In this document: piece after piece, positions 1-10,385 of the stretch | Numbering within the stretch: the first letter of the stretch is position 1 | Layout: every line of letters begins with the position of its first letter | Assembly (NCBI GenBank): GCA_016806645.1 | Contig: JACSYO010000415.1 | Span: forward strand, 8,254,501 to 8,318,500 | Source of the DNA: Ophiodon elongatus | Taxonomy: Eukaryota; Chordata; Actinopteri; Perciformes; Hexagrammidae | Length of the DNA: 64,000 nt | Direction of reading: 5' to 3' | The notes under the pieces: generated by a model | Seen by the model: only the letters and a program-made list of their open reading frames with translations | The model's database searches: none | Told to the model about the DNA's origin: nothing | Made by a program: the position numbers and the translations under genes

Positions 1-269
1 TCTTAATCCTTTTTCGACTACCTCTGTATTTCAACCGCACAATTTATTATAAGCATGACAATTAATGCCAGTACATGCACTAACAAATCTTTATCAATTA
101 TCTATCATTTTCAAACTAAATTGTACTGATTCACCGTTGTCGCTGACCGACCAAATCAATAGCATTGTAGCAGTGTAGCTCCTTACTGTTTTTTTGTCAG
201 ACTCAGCACTTTCTCACTTTCTAATTTTGCAGCGATTTCATCCCATTTACCTCTATTTTTATTGTTCAG

Positions 270-444
270 CTGCCACCCAATGAAAGGAGAGTGCACATGC
301 CAGCCAGGGTGGGCAGGACTGTTCTGTAACGAGACCTGCGCTCACGGTTTCTACGGTCACGGTTGCCTGGAGCCGTGTCTGTGTGTGAACGGAGGGGTGT
401 GCGATAGTGCCACAGGACAATGCCGGTGTGCCCCCGGGTATACG
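270..444 (+). CDS. pear1: pear1 coding exon a (EGF repeats)
   Basis: The acceptor AG is at 268-269 and the donor is GTGAGT at 445. The exon opens with one base of a split codon and ends on a codon boundary. The peptide runs from CHPMKGECTCQPGW to CRCAPGYT, a full EGF unit plus most of another with regular Cys spacing. It is the first pear1 exon in the window; 1-269 is intron. Confidence 0.88.
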
Positions 445-3400
445 GTGAGTGGTGGAGTTCAGCATGATTTAGTTAGGATTCAGTGACTAAATTAATAAAG
501 TTAATGAATATTTTATATTTTCTTTTCACTCTCTGTGACCTATTTCATTGTATATTTGTCTCACCGGTTATATGCCCTCTAGCTTTATTATTAAAGTTAA
601 TGTGTTTAATTATTGCAGGGGGTTCACTGTGAGAGTCTATGTAAAAGTGGCACCTATGGAAAGAACTGCTCCCTGGAGTGCTCCTGTGAAAACTTTGTCG
701 ACTGCTCGCCTATTGACGGGACTTGCTTCTGCAAAGAGGGTAAAACACACGTATACAGATGTGGTCACTGTGAAAGAGCAAATGTCTGACAGGTCAATGC
801 TTGACCTATTGACAGACTGATGAATGCATGACTGGAGCAAAATTGGTGAGATAAGATTCTATCCAACATGGCTGACGGCCCTTCGTGTGTCTACAGGCTG
901 GCGTGGGCCGGACTGTTCCACCCCCTGCTCTGAGGGAACCTGGGGCCCAGGATGCAACGCCACCTGCCACTGCGCCAACAGGGCAAAATGTAATCCTGCA
1001 GATGGATCCTGCGCCTGCACAGCCGGCTGGCAGGGGGCGCGCTGTGACCAGTCGTGCCCGGTAAGTGACTGGATATGATTCTTTATAGCTTTGCCTATTT
1101 GTTTATGAAGTGGTACGGAGGAGAGCATCAGATAATCTCAAACTAGACCAAAGAAATGTCTTTTAGTGTCTGTTTTTTATGCAGCAGTTGCTTTAATCCA
1201 AGAGATTTTTTTTCTTTAAGGAGACAATAAAATCAACTTTGAATACATATACAAAAATATATATATTTTAAGAAACCGACAAATGGTACTATTCCCATCG
1301 CTCTGCACAGTGAGTAGATTATTCCACCAGTTTTTTAAATGAAAGGTGGTAAACTTGACCCTCCTGCCAGTGTGAACAGCCACCAATACTGACAATCTGT
1401 TTTTATTTCATGAAATTTGCATTACTTTGATGTTAACTACACAAAGAATTTTGATTAAAAAAATGGATAAACTGCAAATCAAAAGGTAACTTTGTCAATA
1501 CCGGAAGACCTTTTTGTGCCAAAGATGCTCGATATAGGTAGAAAAATAAATATACTTTTAAATGCATGCATAGTAAAATATACATACATACTACAATAAA
1601 ATGAAATGGAATAAATAATGGAGGAGCAAGGTGAAATGTTTTAATGAAAAGACACGTTTCAACGTGTTAAACTCTAGACTAAAGCCACAGCATTGCATGA
1701 AAACACTTTGTAAAATAGTACAAACGGTGAAAGATAAGAAGAATTAACTGTGTTTATTCTATGTCAAGTGGAACAAATTAACTGCTATCTTTGATTAGAC
1801 TTATACACAAATCATAAGGGTGGTAATTATACAGAACATGTCGGTTCTGATTGGACAGTCTTCAGAAATGTTGTCCAGCTTTTCAGCCCTTACCTCACCC
1901 TCTGTATGTTTTAATCTGTGTTTTGGCCGCGTGCCCCTCCTGTCTCCGCCATGCCAACCCACCAGGCTGTCTATACAACCACACATTGCCAGTGTAGTAT
2001 TCCGTCTGACTCTGACTGAGCTGGCCGAATGTTGAGGAGATTCCCCTGACAATTCTTTGCCCGTTGGCATTTGCTCACATGTGCAGATGGGCACGTTTGG
2101 GCCAGGCTGCCTGAAGAGGTGTGATTGTGTTCATGCCGACGGCTGCCAGGCTACCACCGGGGAGTGCCGCTGTCTGCCAGGTTGGTGGGGTAAGTGATGA
2201 CGTCCTCCTGGTGCCGCTGCCAGCTACCAACAGAACTAACTGAGCCACAGGTTTTAGACCAAATCGGTCTATCTTTCATCCGGATTGTACTGTTGTCTGA
2301 CTTAAAGGACCGCCATTGACTTCAAATCACCTAAAATTCAATAAAAAAAAAATGTTTTACTCTGCACCGAAGGCTTTCTACTTTCCCTGCAGCTATTAGT
2401 TCTCATTTTAAAAGCTGTATAAAATGGACAATACATGACAGAGTTTATATGAATGTGATTTCATTTTAATGCCATTATTACTTTCAGTGTTGGAGGAAGT
2501 AGAAGTGGAAATACTGCAATATAAAAGTCCATCCAAAATTGTGTGCAGAAGTAGAATCAGCAAGCATCTTTAAGTATTAAAAGTACTCATTATTCATGAA
2601 TAAATTAATTGAATTTTGACTTTTATATACTGCTGAATATTGAACTTTCTAACAATACATCATATTTACAAATAAAACCTCCAAAGTATCTATTAACTGA
2701 AGCTGTTAAATACATTTTTTGGAGTAAAAACTACCATCTCAAAAGAAGCGGAGCAGAAGAATAAAGTATTATAAAAATGGAAACCCTCAAGCAAAGTACA
2801 ATTAGATCAAAATTGTTGTTGTACAATACTTGGGTAAATCATTTTAGTTCCTTTCAACCACTGATCACATTGTAATACTGCTAAGCAAAGACTGTTGGTG
2901 TGTTTGTGAATGCTGAAACACTAAAGATTTGATAGGCTGTTCCCAATCAGCAACATTTTATAGCAAGAAACTACAAATAACATTATCCCTTTCACTCCTT
3001 CTCCATTTGACGTTTTATTTTTGATACATGCATATAGTAGTCTTAGCTGGTCTTTGCTAGCAACTGCCTTGTAATTATCAGTTAACTGTGACCAAAGACA
3101 AAAACGACAACTTGTTCAGTTACAGATTTTTTTTATCTGAACAAGGTTTCAAGTCTCTGCAAGCTGATTTTCATACGGTTTTAAATTGAATTGAAACCAG
3201 GGTCTTTGTTCATGGAAGGAAATCAAACGTATGGTACACTATACATCAGTCAGTATTACGTTTAGTATACTCATTGTGCACACATTGCATCAATACTTTA
3301 AACAGAGTTTTTCCATTTGATAGTTGAATACATTGTAATTGTTATTTTTGCTTACTTCTACTGAAGTAAATTTATGAATGCATGACTTTTACTTGGATGG

Positions 3401-6400
3401 AGTACATCTCCATTGTGGTATTGCCATTTGACTGGGGTATGAATACTAATTCTCATAAACACACTGAGTGGTGCCTGCGTATCTTCTTTCATCCACTCTC
3501 CGTGTTTTTCCTCCAGGTTCTCGCTGCAGCGAGCCGTGTTCAGAGGGCCTGTGGGGGCGCCACTGTAACCAGACCTGTTTCAAGCATTGCCCCAACAGTG
3601 ACACGTGCTTGAAGGAAACTGGAGCGTGTGTGTGTGGCGCAGGCTACTGGGGAGTCACCTGTCAGAACAGTGAGTGTCGTTGTCAGCCGGCAGACAAACA
3701 GCAGCAAACAGATCAGATCAAAACCAGAAGTGTACTGGACTGACGTCTGCATCCGCTCACTCTTTATCGGTTTGTCTCCCAGAATGCAGAGCTGGAATGT
3801 ACGGGGACCAGTGCAGTATGTCATGTCCCTCCTGTAGCCAGTCGTACCGCTGCCACCATGTGACAGGAGAGTGTGATTGCCTCCCTGGACACACTGGCCC
3901 CAACTGTGATCAAGGTTTGCATTTACATAATTAATCGTACGCCATACGTGCAAATCATCATGGATGTTTCAGAAACCCTCTACATTCAATCACGACATAA
4001 TCCGGTACTGATAATTCTTCACATGACATTGTGCGTTTCACAGTGTGTCCAGCTGGCTACTACGGCAAACAGTGCACTCAAGTGTGTGTTAACTGTGCCA
4101 ACAACTCCACATGCGACCACCGGGACGGTCACTGTGAATGTTTGCCTGGCTGGACCGCTACTGACTGCTCCATACGTGAGTACAACATCGTACAGCAACT
4201 GGAAAAGTGCATTTTCTGGAGGCGTCGTCTTAAAGACTGTTGATGGAGGAATACAGCGGATTGCTGCATGAATCATAACCTCACATCCGAGAGGGAGACT
4301 TTTAGTGTTATTAATTTATTAGTATTATGGGTGCAAAAGCAACTGTTATCAGCAATACATTGAGAGTTGTCATGCATGCCCTGTGAAGTGTTATTGTTAC
4401 TGATATTCTAATAGGGCTGCAACTAACAATTATTTCTTGTGATGGAACAATCTGCTGATTATTTTCTGTCTGTAAAATCTTTCAAATTAAAACTTAAGGT
4501 TATATTTTCCCACAGCCCAAGTTAATTTATTTAAATAGCTTGCAAAGACATTCAGTGTATTATCCAATATGGAAAAGAAAAGCAGAAAATCCTCACATTG
4601 GAGAAGGTGACATCAGAGTGTGTTGTAATTCAGCTTGAGAAATGGCGGAAACAATTAACCAATTATTAGGATTGTTGGAGATTAATGTTGATTGACTAAT
4701 AAATAAATCTATATTTGTTGCACGTGTCTAATGCATGGATGTGATGCGTTCCTTGTGTTTTCCAGCCTGTAGTCCAGGGCGTTTTGGTCCATTCTGCACT
4801 CAGACCTGCTCCTGTCCGATCAACCTCATCTGTGACCGATATACTGGAGACTGTGTGTGTGAAGGTGACGGAGAGGACTGTAAACAAGGTATGGATCCAA
4901 ACATGCTTTCAATATTTTTCTGGAGAAGTAGTGGATAAAAGATATTCCATTTGTAAATGTATTGGCTTCTATGGCTGTCCTTGTTCCATCTCTGAGGGGG
5001 AAAGTTCAAGTTATTGTGAGTGACTTTTTTTTAACTGGTTATGAAACGGTGTCAATTTAATACTAATGATAAATGGACTTGCATTTGTATAGCGGTTTTC
5101 TAGTCTTCCGACCACTCAAAGCGCTGTACACTACATGTCAACGTTCACACACTCATTCATGCACCGATGGCAGAGGCTACAAAATCAACACAAAATGAAA
5201 GTCCCTTGTAGTAGCTTTAACGAAAGCCTGCTGCTGTACTTTATTTATTTCTCTTTCCACCTCCTGTTTGACAGACTCGTTTGTGAAGTCGGGCAGCGTT
5301 ATGGTCCCCCTTCCTCCTGGTGAGAGGGAGTCGTGGGGAGCCATCGGCGGCATCGTCGTGCTCGTCATCCTGGTGGTCCTGCTGCTGGCTCTGCTGCTGC
5401 TCTACCGCCGCCGGCAGAAGGACAAACAGAACAACACGCCGACTGTGTCCTTCTCCACCAGCCGCACAGTCAACTCTGAATACGCCGTTCCAGGTATGTC
5501 AATATTCATATGCTGTATACGGTGGTGGATGCAGTACTACTCAGATATTCTACTTGCATAAAAGTACCAATACAACAATGTTAAAATACTCTAATAGTCC
5601 TGCATTTGAAATCCTACTTAAAAGCTGCTAAATTCCAAATTCAGAGCATAGCTATGATTGGGGGATTGCCTCCACGCGGCTCTCAACATGGCGGCGGCCG
5701 AGCCGATGGAAGCAGCTAACAGTGCGAACAGAGCAAACAATAGCAAAAGTCCCTACAGAGCTAACGGTGTTGACCTGGGGGAGGACCGGTGGGTGGGCGT
5801 TAAGCCTCGGTTATACTTTTGGATGGGACAGTCGCACAAATATGACCTGAAGAGGAATCCAGACGAGGAAACGTTTGAATCTTTTATACACTAGTGACAA
5901 GCCAACATTCTCAAAGTTCCCTATTTTCGCCTGGGCCTGAATGCCTGTCAGCGTCCGCCTAGTTAGAAAATGTTGGAAGAACTCCCGGCGAAAGGTCGTG
6001 TCTGATGGGGTCACAGAATTTTGGCCGTGCAGACATTCGCGACCCTCGGCAAGTATCAGTCCCGCTTTGCCCTTGGGGGTCAGAACGGTGTAACCAGCGG
6101 TAACCGCCGTATGAGAGCCGTACAGAGCAGCGGCGGTTAGCTAGTCAGAGGGACACGCACACGCACACGCGCGCTGCCGGACCAGCTACGTAAAACAGAG
6201 CACAGAGAAACTCCGACACACCCACACAGAGGGAGAGTGACCTCATTCTCCACTCCGGACGCCGTTACTCCTCTACATCCTGACATTGCAAATAGGTGTT
6301 TGCTGCTATATTGATGATCTGAGTTTCAAGTTTAGTTTTACCAGCTAAATGTACTTGTTTTGCAGAATTGTTTTTCTTAAATATATGTTTGTATAGCTGC

Positions 6401-9400
6401 TCTTGGTCAGAATGTGGTTTTAGTCGTGTGTATGTGTTTTTGTCATTGGTGTTCCACAGAGATGCATTTTATTGACCTTGAGGTAATTTAATTGCAGCAG
6501 ACGTGATTCCATGTGTTTGTTTTGGCCTACAGATGTTCCTCACAGTTACCACCACTACTACTCCAACCCCAGCTACCACACACTGAGCCAGAACAGGCCT
6601 CCACTGCCACACCTCCCCAACAACCACGACCGCACCATCAAGGTGAATGCCACCTCTGTTGCATCACCTCGGTGATGTCATAATTTAGGCAGTTTTCAGG
6701 GCACTGATATGTAATTTATCCAGTCAACAACAGCTGGACGTGTTTTCACGTTCATAAACCATGAAATGTTGACCCAGTAAGTCACAGTCGTTTAGTTTAT
6801 GTCTGAAGCATTTCATTTTTTTTGCATATCTGATTGGTGTACTGTTCACTCTGCCCTCCAGAACACCAATAACCAGCTGTTCTGCAGTGTGAAAAACATG
6901 GAGAGGGAGAGGCGGGGCCTGTTTGGGGTTGAGAGCAACGCCACTCTACCTGCAGACTGGAAGCACCACGAGCCTCGTAAAGACTCAGGTCCGTGTGGGT
7001 GACTCCGCTGTGTGATTCAGGATCAGCGTTTAGAGGAGACACTGATGCAGATAGACCTGCAGCAGGAAAATGAAATGAGTGGAGTAACATTTACAAGCTA
7101 ATAAAAATAAGTATTTGGTTTCTGGACCTCCTAACCACAGCTATATTAAAAAAATAATAATTGTAAAACCTGCAAAATGATTTCCTTATTGTGGGTGTCA
7201 GTGGAGCACTTAGTGTCCAATAGCGGTCTAAGTTTTCACAGTATTTCACAAAATTATAATTCTTAAAGAGTAAATATCAAAACCAGAGGCTTGTAAATTG
7301 AGGGAAGAGACAGTGACAGCTGAGAAGAGAAGTTTTCTTTTATACACCAAGGTTTATCGTCCAGCATTTCCTTTTTGGAAAGAAAATGATTCGAGTCAAC
7401 AATGCACATTTGATGTGAGACTATAAAAACAAGGACTTCATAAAACCTGGTGGTTGCATTGCCAGCATGCACTCACCTGGTATTGATTTAGCAGGTTTCC
7501 AAAGCCAATTATCTGCCTTTGATTAGTTTGCCATAAATGAAAATGAAGATGCCAGATTTCTCTTTTATTGCTTACAGGAGCTTTTGGAATTGATCGGAGC
7601 TACAGCTACAGTGCCAGTCTCGGAAAATATTACAACAAAGGTATTTTATCACTCTATTTTCACCCTTTTTTTGCTCTTCCATCACCTACTAGAGAGAAGT
7701 AGGGATATCAAAACATCAGTCAGAGGATGCAAAATAAAACCATAGGTGCAATATTGTAAAGATCACATGAATATATGCTTCAAAGTAAGATTTTGTTTGT
7801 CTTCAGTTGTAAAGTGTACGGACTATAGATTGACCTTGGTCCTGCTGTTGTGCCGCATGTCCCTGACGGTCACATGTCTTTTCTTCCTGTGCGGTGGCAG
7901 AGCTGAAGGACGCGGTGGCGGTGAGCAGCAGCTCTCTGAACAGCGAGAACCCGTACGCGACCATCAAAGACCTGCCGGGTTTGCCCTTCGGCCACCCGGA
8001 GAGCAGCTACATGGAGATGAAGTGCGCTGTGCCCAGAGAGCGAGCGTACACCGAGATCAGCCCGCCGCCCTTCAACACGGCCACCTTACGCAGAGGTGAG
8101 CGTCTCCTTAGACCTCTTCAGCAACGAGTTGTGACTCCTTCACATTCATGTTTTTAGAGTTCTTAACTAGTGTGACTTGTAAATGAAATCTACTCCTACA
8201 TCATCAGTATTACAAGAAAAGAAACAATCAGGTTGTTAGGACGACTCAGTCATGTTGTATATTCCATATTGTGAGCCAATCACACGTACGAGCTCCAATT
8301 GAGACTTGAGATATGCAAGTATAAAGATAAATAATTTAAAGGAGAGGACAAGAAGTGGAACGAGACAAAAGTAAACGTATCTTACTGAGTTGAAATTAAA
8401 ATAAGTAACAAATGATAGCACTCCTGTCGGGCTATAACTAACAATTTTTTGTTTTATCCACTGATTAATCAGTTGGTTTATGAAATGCCAGAAAAGTCCA
8501 AAATGAACAAAAAGATAATCAATAAATCACAAACCCTCACAATGTTTAAGCTGTAATAAGGTAATGTTTGGCATGTTGCTTGAAAAGTATTTGCTGACTT
8601 TCTGTTGATGCACTTATCAATCAATAGACTTGTTTGCAGCTCTAAACCCTGTCAGATCAATTTGGGCACTGCTTCTGAGCAGCATAACACTAATTCAAAA
8701 ATGCATCATCCTTCCATCCTCGATCAATAATCAAAATGTGTCGACCCTTCTGAGAGAGCTGAGACCTAAAATAATGTGAAAAGCTCGTTAAGTTTCTTCG
8801 ATCAGTCAGACGTTGGAGGAGGATTTGTGCTCCGACAGATGGGGAGGATGAGCTTCCTGAAGGCAGAAGCTTGAAAAATTAACAACTGTTTACGGGGAAG
8901 AGGAAGCGCGGGAGAGAGGATGTTCTTTTGTTAGTGCAGACACCAGTAATACATCAACATGAAGCCAGACTAACAAACGATGATGGGAAACGTGTGAGAA
9001 ACAAATCCTTAGCTTAATGCCAATATCGGCTCGATATAAGTCTTTCTCTTCTAGTGAAGTAGAATGTCACCATTTTGGATCCGAGTAGACTGGAACAACT
9101 TAGAGGAAAAATGAGAGAAAATAGCACTCCCCACCGTCAATAACTGTTATTTACACTCACTCTATTGGAAGCAGGCGATTGAGCAGGATTGAGATTAATG
9201 ATAGAAAAACACACATATTAGGAGCGCTTTGCCCGTGTAATTTGTTAAAGGGTACGATCTTCTTCCAATAATAAACTCAACTTAAAATCTGTGATTGTGA
9301 AGTTAAAAACATGGTTCTTGGGTTCATCAGTTGTTCAGTGAACCGGGGTCCTTGTTTATCTTTTAAGATTGTTATACGACTAAAAACACAACGCAAGACA

Positions 9401-10385
9401 AATACAGTACAACCTGATTCAATTGGTGACACTATTTAGCATTATATAAAAAGAAATGCTTTATAACACTCTATGTAGCTGTAAGCTGATATAAGGATGT
9501 TTTTAAGTGTTTAATAGTGTAGTATATAATATATAGTATAAATATTCACATTTTATATTACAACTTTTTTTTTTTTACCAGAATGTCTTTTTATCTGTTT
9601 GTACACCAGCCCTCCACTTATGGATGTCCTCAGGAGGAGTTGTAGTTGTACATTATGCATTAAGAAACACTTAAATGCATACTACTAACTACAATATAGT
9701 CTCTGTATGGATGAAAAGATACTTTTATAAGGAGGATATTGGTTCTAAGATGCAGAACAAAGGTTAAAACATACTCTGTATGGGTTTATTTTGTCCACAC
9801 TTAGCACAGCTCTTTCTATATGATACAATTACATTGTAATATTCTTCGATAACCTTTTGTTAGAAAGCTTTACTCAGGATTGATTTAGACCACTGAGTAA
9901 ATCTCAAGACCGTCCAGTCAATATCTGACTAGAAGCATTAAAATAGATTTTTCAGCATGCCTCTGTGCAACATTGAACTAACCAGTCTGGGTACTATTAC
10001 TATTACCATACGCTTAAGTACACCAGTGTAGTCTATTTGCAGTACTAGGGAGAAAAATAGTCAAGCCAGTTGCTGAAACATGACAATTTTAAAAGATTTT
10101 GCTCAGACCAAAACCAAAAACTCAGATGATCAGCAGTAGACATGGTATTTTTAAAAAAAATAAACGTAATGGATTAAGAGGTTAAAAGAGCCCCTTCATA
10201 GTGTTTGTTTATCTCAGTGTGTTGTTCTCCCCCCCTCCCCTTCAGAGCGTCAGAGTTCCCTTGGTAATGCTCCATACGAGGACCCCCAGAGCCACTACGA
10301 CCTCCCCGTGAACAGCCACATCCCGGGACACTACGACCTGCCCCCCGTCCGCCGCCCCCCCTCCCCCAGGAGAAGCCCTCAGTGA
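270..10385 (+). CDS. pear1: PEAR1-like transmembrane EGF-repeat receptor, 3' part (5' exons outside window)
   Basis: Fourteen exons join in phase through GT-AG introns: 270-444, 619-739, 897-1060, 2087-2189, 3517-3669, 3783-3914, 4044-4175, 4766-4888, 5275-5493, 6533-6642, 6862-6988, 7578-7640, 7901-8095 and 10246-10385 (stop TGA 10383-10385). About 651 C-terminal residues are visible. The ectodomain is a run of eight-cysteine EGF/laminin-EGF repeats, followed by one hydrophobic helix (GAIGGIVVLVILVV...), a basic stop-transfer (YRRRQK) and a cytoplasmic tail with NPSY, NPYATI and YMEM motifs. The ending NSHIPGHYDLPPVR matches my memory of PEAR1, where MEGF10/11 have HYDLLPVR. In mammals PEAR1 is a surface receptor that is tyrosine-phosphorylated on platelet contact and signals through PI3K; its role in this fish is inferred. 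The neighbouring lmna supports PEAR1 over MEGF10/11. The signal peptide and EMI domain must lie upstream of the window. Confidence 0.92.
619..739 (+). CDS. pear1: pear1 coding exon b (EGF repeat)
   Basis: Acceptor TTGCAG ends at 618 and donor GTAAAA starts at 740. The peptide GVHCESLCKSGTYGKNC... continues the EGF register in phase 0 from the previous exon. It ends with one base of a Gly codon, which the next exon completes. Confidence 0.87.
897..1060 (+). CDS. pear1: pear1 coding exon c (EGF repeats)
   Basis: Acceptor CTACAG ends at 896 and donor GTAAGT starts at 1061. The split Gly codon is completed, then WRGPDCSTPCSEGTWGPGC and CNATCHCANRAKC follow. The exon closes on a codon boundary at CDQSCP. 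Confidence 0.88.
1061..2086 (+). other. pear1 intron, no gene seen
   Basis: This 1.0 kb intron is AT-rich from 1,130 to 1,800. The short open frames on both strands near 1,800-2,090 show no family features. I see no additional exon that keeps the EGF cysteine register. Confidence 0.7.
2087..2189 (+). CDS. pear1: pear1 coding exon d (EGF repeat)
   Basis: Acceptor GTGCAG ends at 2086 and donor GTAAGT starts at 2190. The peptide MGTFGPGCLKRCDC... ECRCLPGWW carries a laminin-EGF cysteine pattern. It ends with one base of a Gly codon, which the exon at 3517 completes. Confidence 0.87.
2485..2863. repeat. TE-derived repeat, CAGTG...CACTG family, copy 1
   Basis: The left end reads CAGTGTTGGAGGAAGTAGAAG and the right end resembles TTCAACCACTG. 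Between them are AAAAGTACT/AAGTAAA-type motifs. I recognise this as a common teleost non-autonomous element with short terminal inverted repeats. It lies in a pear1 intron (2190-3516), and the rest of that intron shows nothing recognisable. Confidence 0.55.
3517..3669 (+). CDS. pear1: pear1 coding exon e (EGF repeat)
   Basis: Acceptor CTCCAG ends at 3516 and donor GTGAGT starts at 3670. The peptide SRCSEPCSEGLWGRHCNQTC ... YWGVTCQN matches the family's one-repeat-per-exon pattern. It begins with two bases and ends with one base of split codons. Confidence 0.88.
3783..3914 (+). CDS. pear1: pear1 coding exon f (EGF repeat)
   Basis: Acceptor CTCCCAG ends at 3782 and donor GTTTGC starts at 3915. 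The peptide CRAGMYGDQCSMSCPSC ... GHTGPNCDQ is one EGF unit. Its phase (2 bases, then 1 base) agrees with both neighbours. Confidence 0.87.
4044..4175 (+). CDS. pear1: pear1 coding exon g (EGF repeat)
   Basis: Acceptor TTTCACAG ends at 4043 and donor GTGAGT starts at 4176. The peptide CPAGYYGKQCTQVCVNC ... GWTATDCSI is one EGF unit. At 132 nt it has the same length and phase as the preceding exon, suggesting an exon-shuffled repeat. Confidence 0.88.
4413..4710. repeat. AGGGCTGCAACTAAC-type teleost repeat, copy 1
   Basis: It begins AGGGCTGCAACTAACAATTA and ends in ATTGACTAATAAAT-like sequence, with alternating ATTAAT/GATTAT blocks between. I recall this as a very abundant teleost interspersed repeat. 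Further copies in the window are listed separately. Confidence 0.6.
4766..4888 (+). CDS. pear1: pear1 coding exon h (last EGF repeat)
   Basis: Acceptor TTTTCCAG ends at 4765 and donor GTATGG starts at 4889. The peptide CSPGRFGPFCTQTCSC ... GEDCKQ is the membrane-proximal EGF repeat. Phase is 2 bases in and 1 base out. Confidence 0.87.
5067..5190 (+). repeat. Teleost repeat with CACTCAAAGCGCTGTACAC core
   Basis: AAATGGACTTGCATTTGTATAG, then GACCACTCAAAGCGCTGTAC and CATTCATGCACCGATGGCAG match a teleost repeat I remember as widespread. A piece resembling the other end of the same family is at 19,824-19,945. It lies in the pear1 intron 4889-5274. Confidence 0.6.
5275..5493 (+). CDS. pear1: pear1 coding exon i (transmembrane segment)
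   Basis: Acceptor TTGACAG ends at 5274 and donor GTATGT starts at 5494. A juxtamembrane stretch (SWGAIGG) leads into about 22 hydrophobic residues of Val/Ile/Leu/Ala and then YRRRQKDK. The positive-inside rule gives a type I topology. The exon continues TVSFSTSRTVNSEYAVP, the start of the cytoplasmic tail. Confidence 0.9.
5521..5632. repeat. CAGTG...CACTG family, fragment
   Basis: GTGGTGGATGCAGTACTACTCAGATATTCTACTTGCATAAAAGTACC resembles the 5' half of the element at 48,630-49,130. The 3' half is missing, possibly cut by the element that follows at 5,640. Confidence 0.45.
5640..6285 (+). mobile_element. Interspersed element in pear1 intron, GC-rich (AACATGGCGGCGGCC)
   Basis: This GC-rich block contains AACATGGCGGCGGCCGAGCC, GACCTGGGGGAGGACCGGTG, AACCAGCGGTAACCGCCGTA and GAGAAACTCCGACAC. 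I remember them in this order from many teleost introns. The middle (about 5,810-6,010) departs from the remembered order, suggesting a nested insertion or rearrangement. A 78-residue open frame starts in it at 5,658, but I see no conserved protein, so I treat it as non-coding. Class is uncertain. Confidence 0.5.
6533..6642 (+). CDS. pear1: pear1 coding exon j (NPSY motif)
   Basis: Acceptor CCTACAG ends at 6532 and donor GTGAAT starts at 6643. The peptide DVPHSYHHYYSNPSYHTLSQ contains an NPxY motif, the type bound by PTB adaptors, conserved in the MEGF10/PEAR1 family. It ends on a codon boundary. Confidence 0.88.
6862..6988 (+). CDS. pear1: pear1 coding exon k (cytoplasmic tail)
   Basis: Acceptor CCTCCAG ends at 6861 and donor GTCCGT starts at 6989. 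The peptide NTNNQLFCSVKNMERERRG ... ADWKHHEPRKDS is colinear with the family tail. The donor lacks the usual A at +3 but is GT. Confidence 0.85.
7578..7640 (+). CDS. pear1: pear1 coding exon l (GAFGIDRSYSYS)
   Basis: This 63-nt exon has acceptor CTTACAG ending at 7577 and donor GTATTT at 7641. The peptide GAFGIDRSYSYSASLGKYY is a signature of the PEAR1/MEGF10 tail. Phase is 2 in, 1 out. Confidence 0.88.
7901..8095 (+). CDS. pear1: pear1 coding exon m (NPYATI and YMEM motifs)
   Basis: Acceptor GGTGGCAG ends at 7900 and donor GTGAGC starts at 8096. SLNSENPYATIKDLPGLP and ESSYMEMKCAVP match remembered PEAR1. YMEM fits the YxxM consensus for the SH2 domains of PI3K p85. Confidence 0.9.
8096..10245 (+). 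other. Last pear1 intron (2.15 kb)
   Basis: An AT-rich intron. It contains an AGGGCTGCAACTAAC-type repeat at about 8,428-8,645. The stretch 8,650-10,190 has no reading frame or motif I can name. Confidence 0.7.
8428..8645. repeat. AGGGCTGCAACTAAC-type repeat, copy 2
   Basis: GGGCTATAACTAACAATT ... CACTGATTAATCAGTTGG ... CAATAGACTTGTTTGCAGCT is a diverged, shorter copy of the repeat at 4,413. Confidence 0.5.
10246..10385 (+). CDS. pear1: pear1 last coding exon with stop
   Basis: Acceptor CCCTTCAG ends at 10245. The peptide APYEDPQSHYDLPVNSHIPG then HYDLPPVRRPPSPRR ends at TGA 10383-10385. The double HYDLP motif and PPSP tail separate PEAR1 from MEGF10/11. Confidence 0.92.

Noticed and set aside
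1..269. Search for an earlier pear1 exon at the left edge
   Set aside because: No cysteine-rich frame with splice sites before 270; the segment reads as intron.
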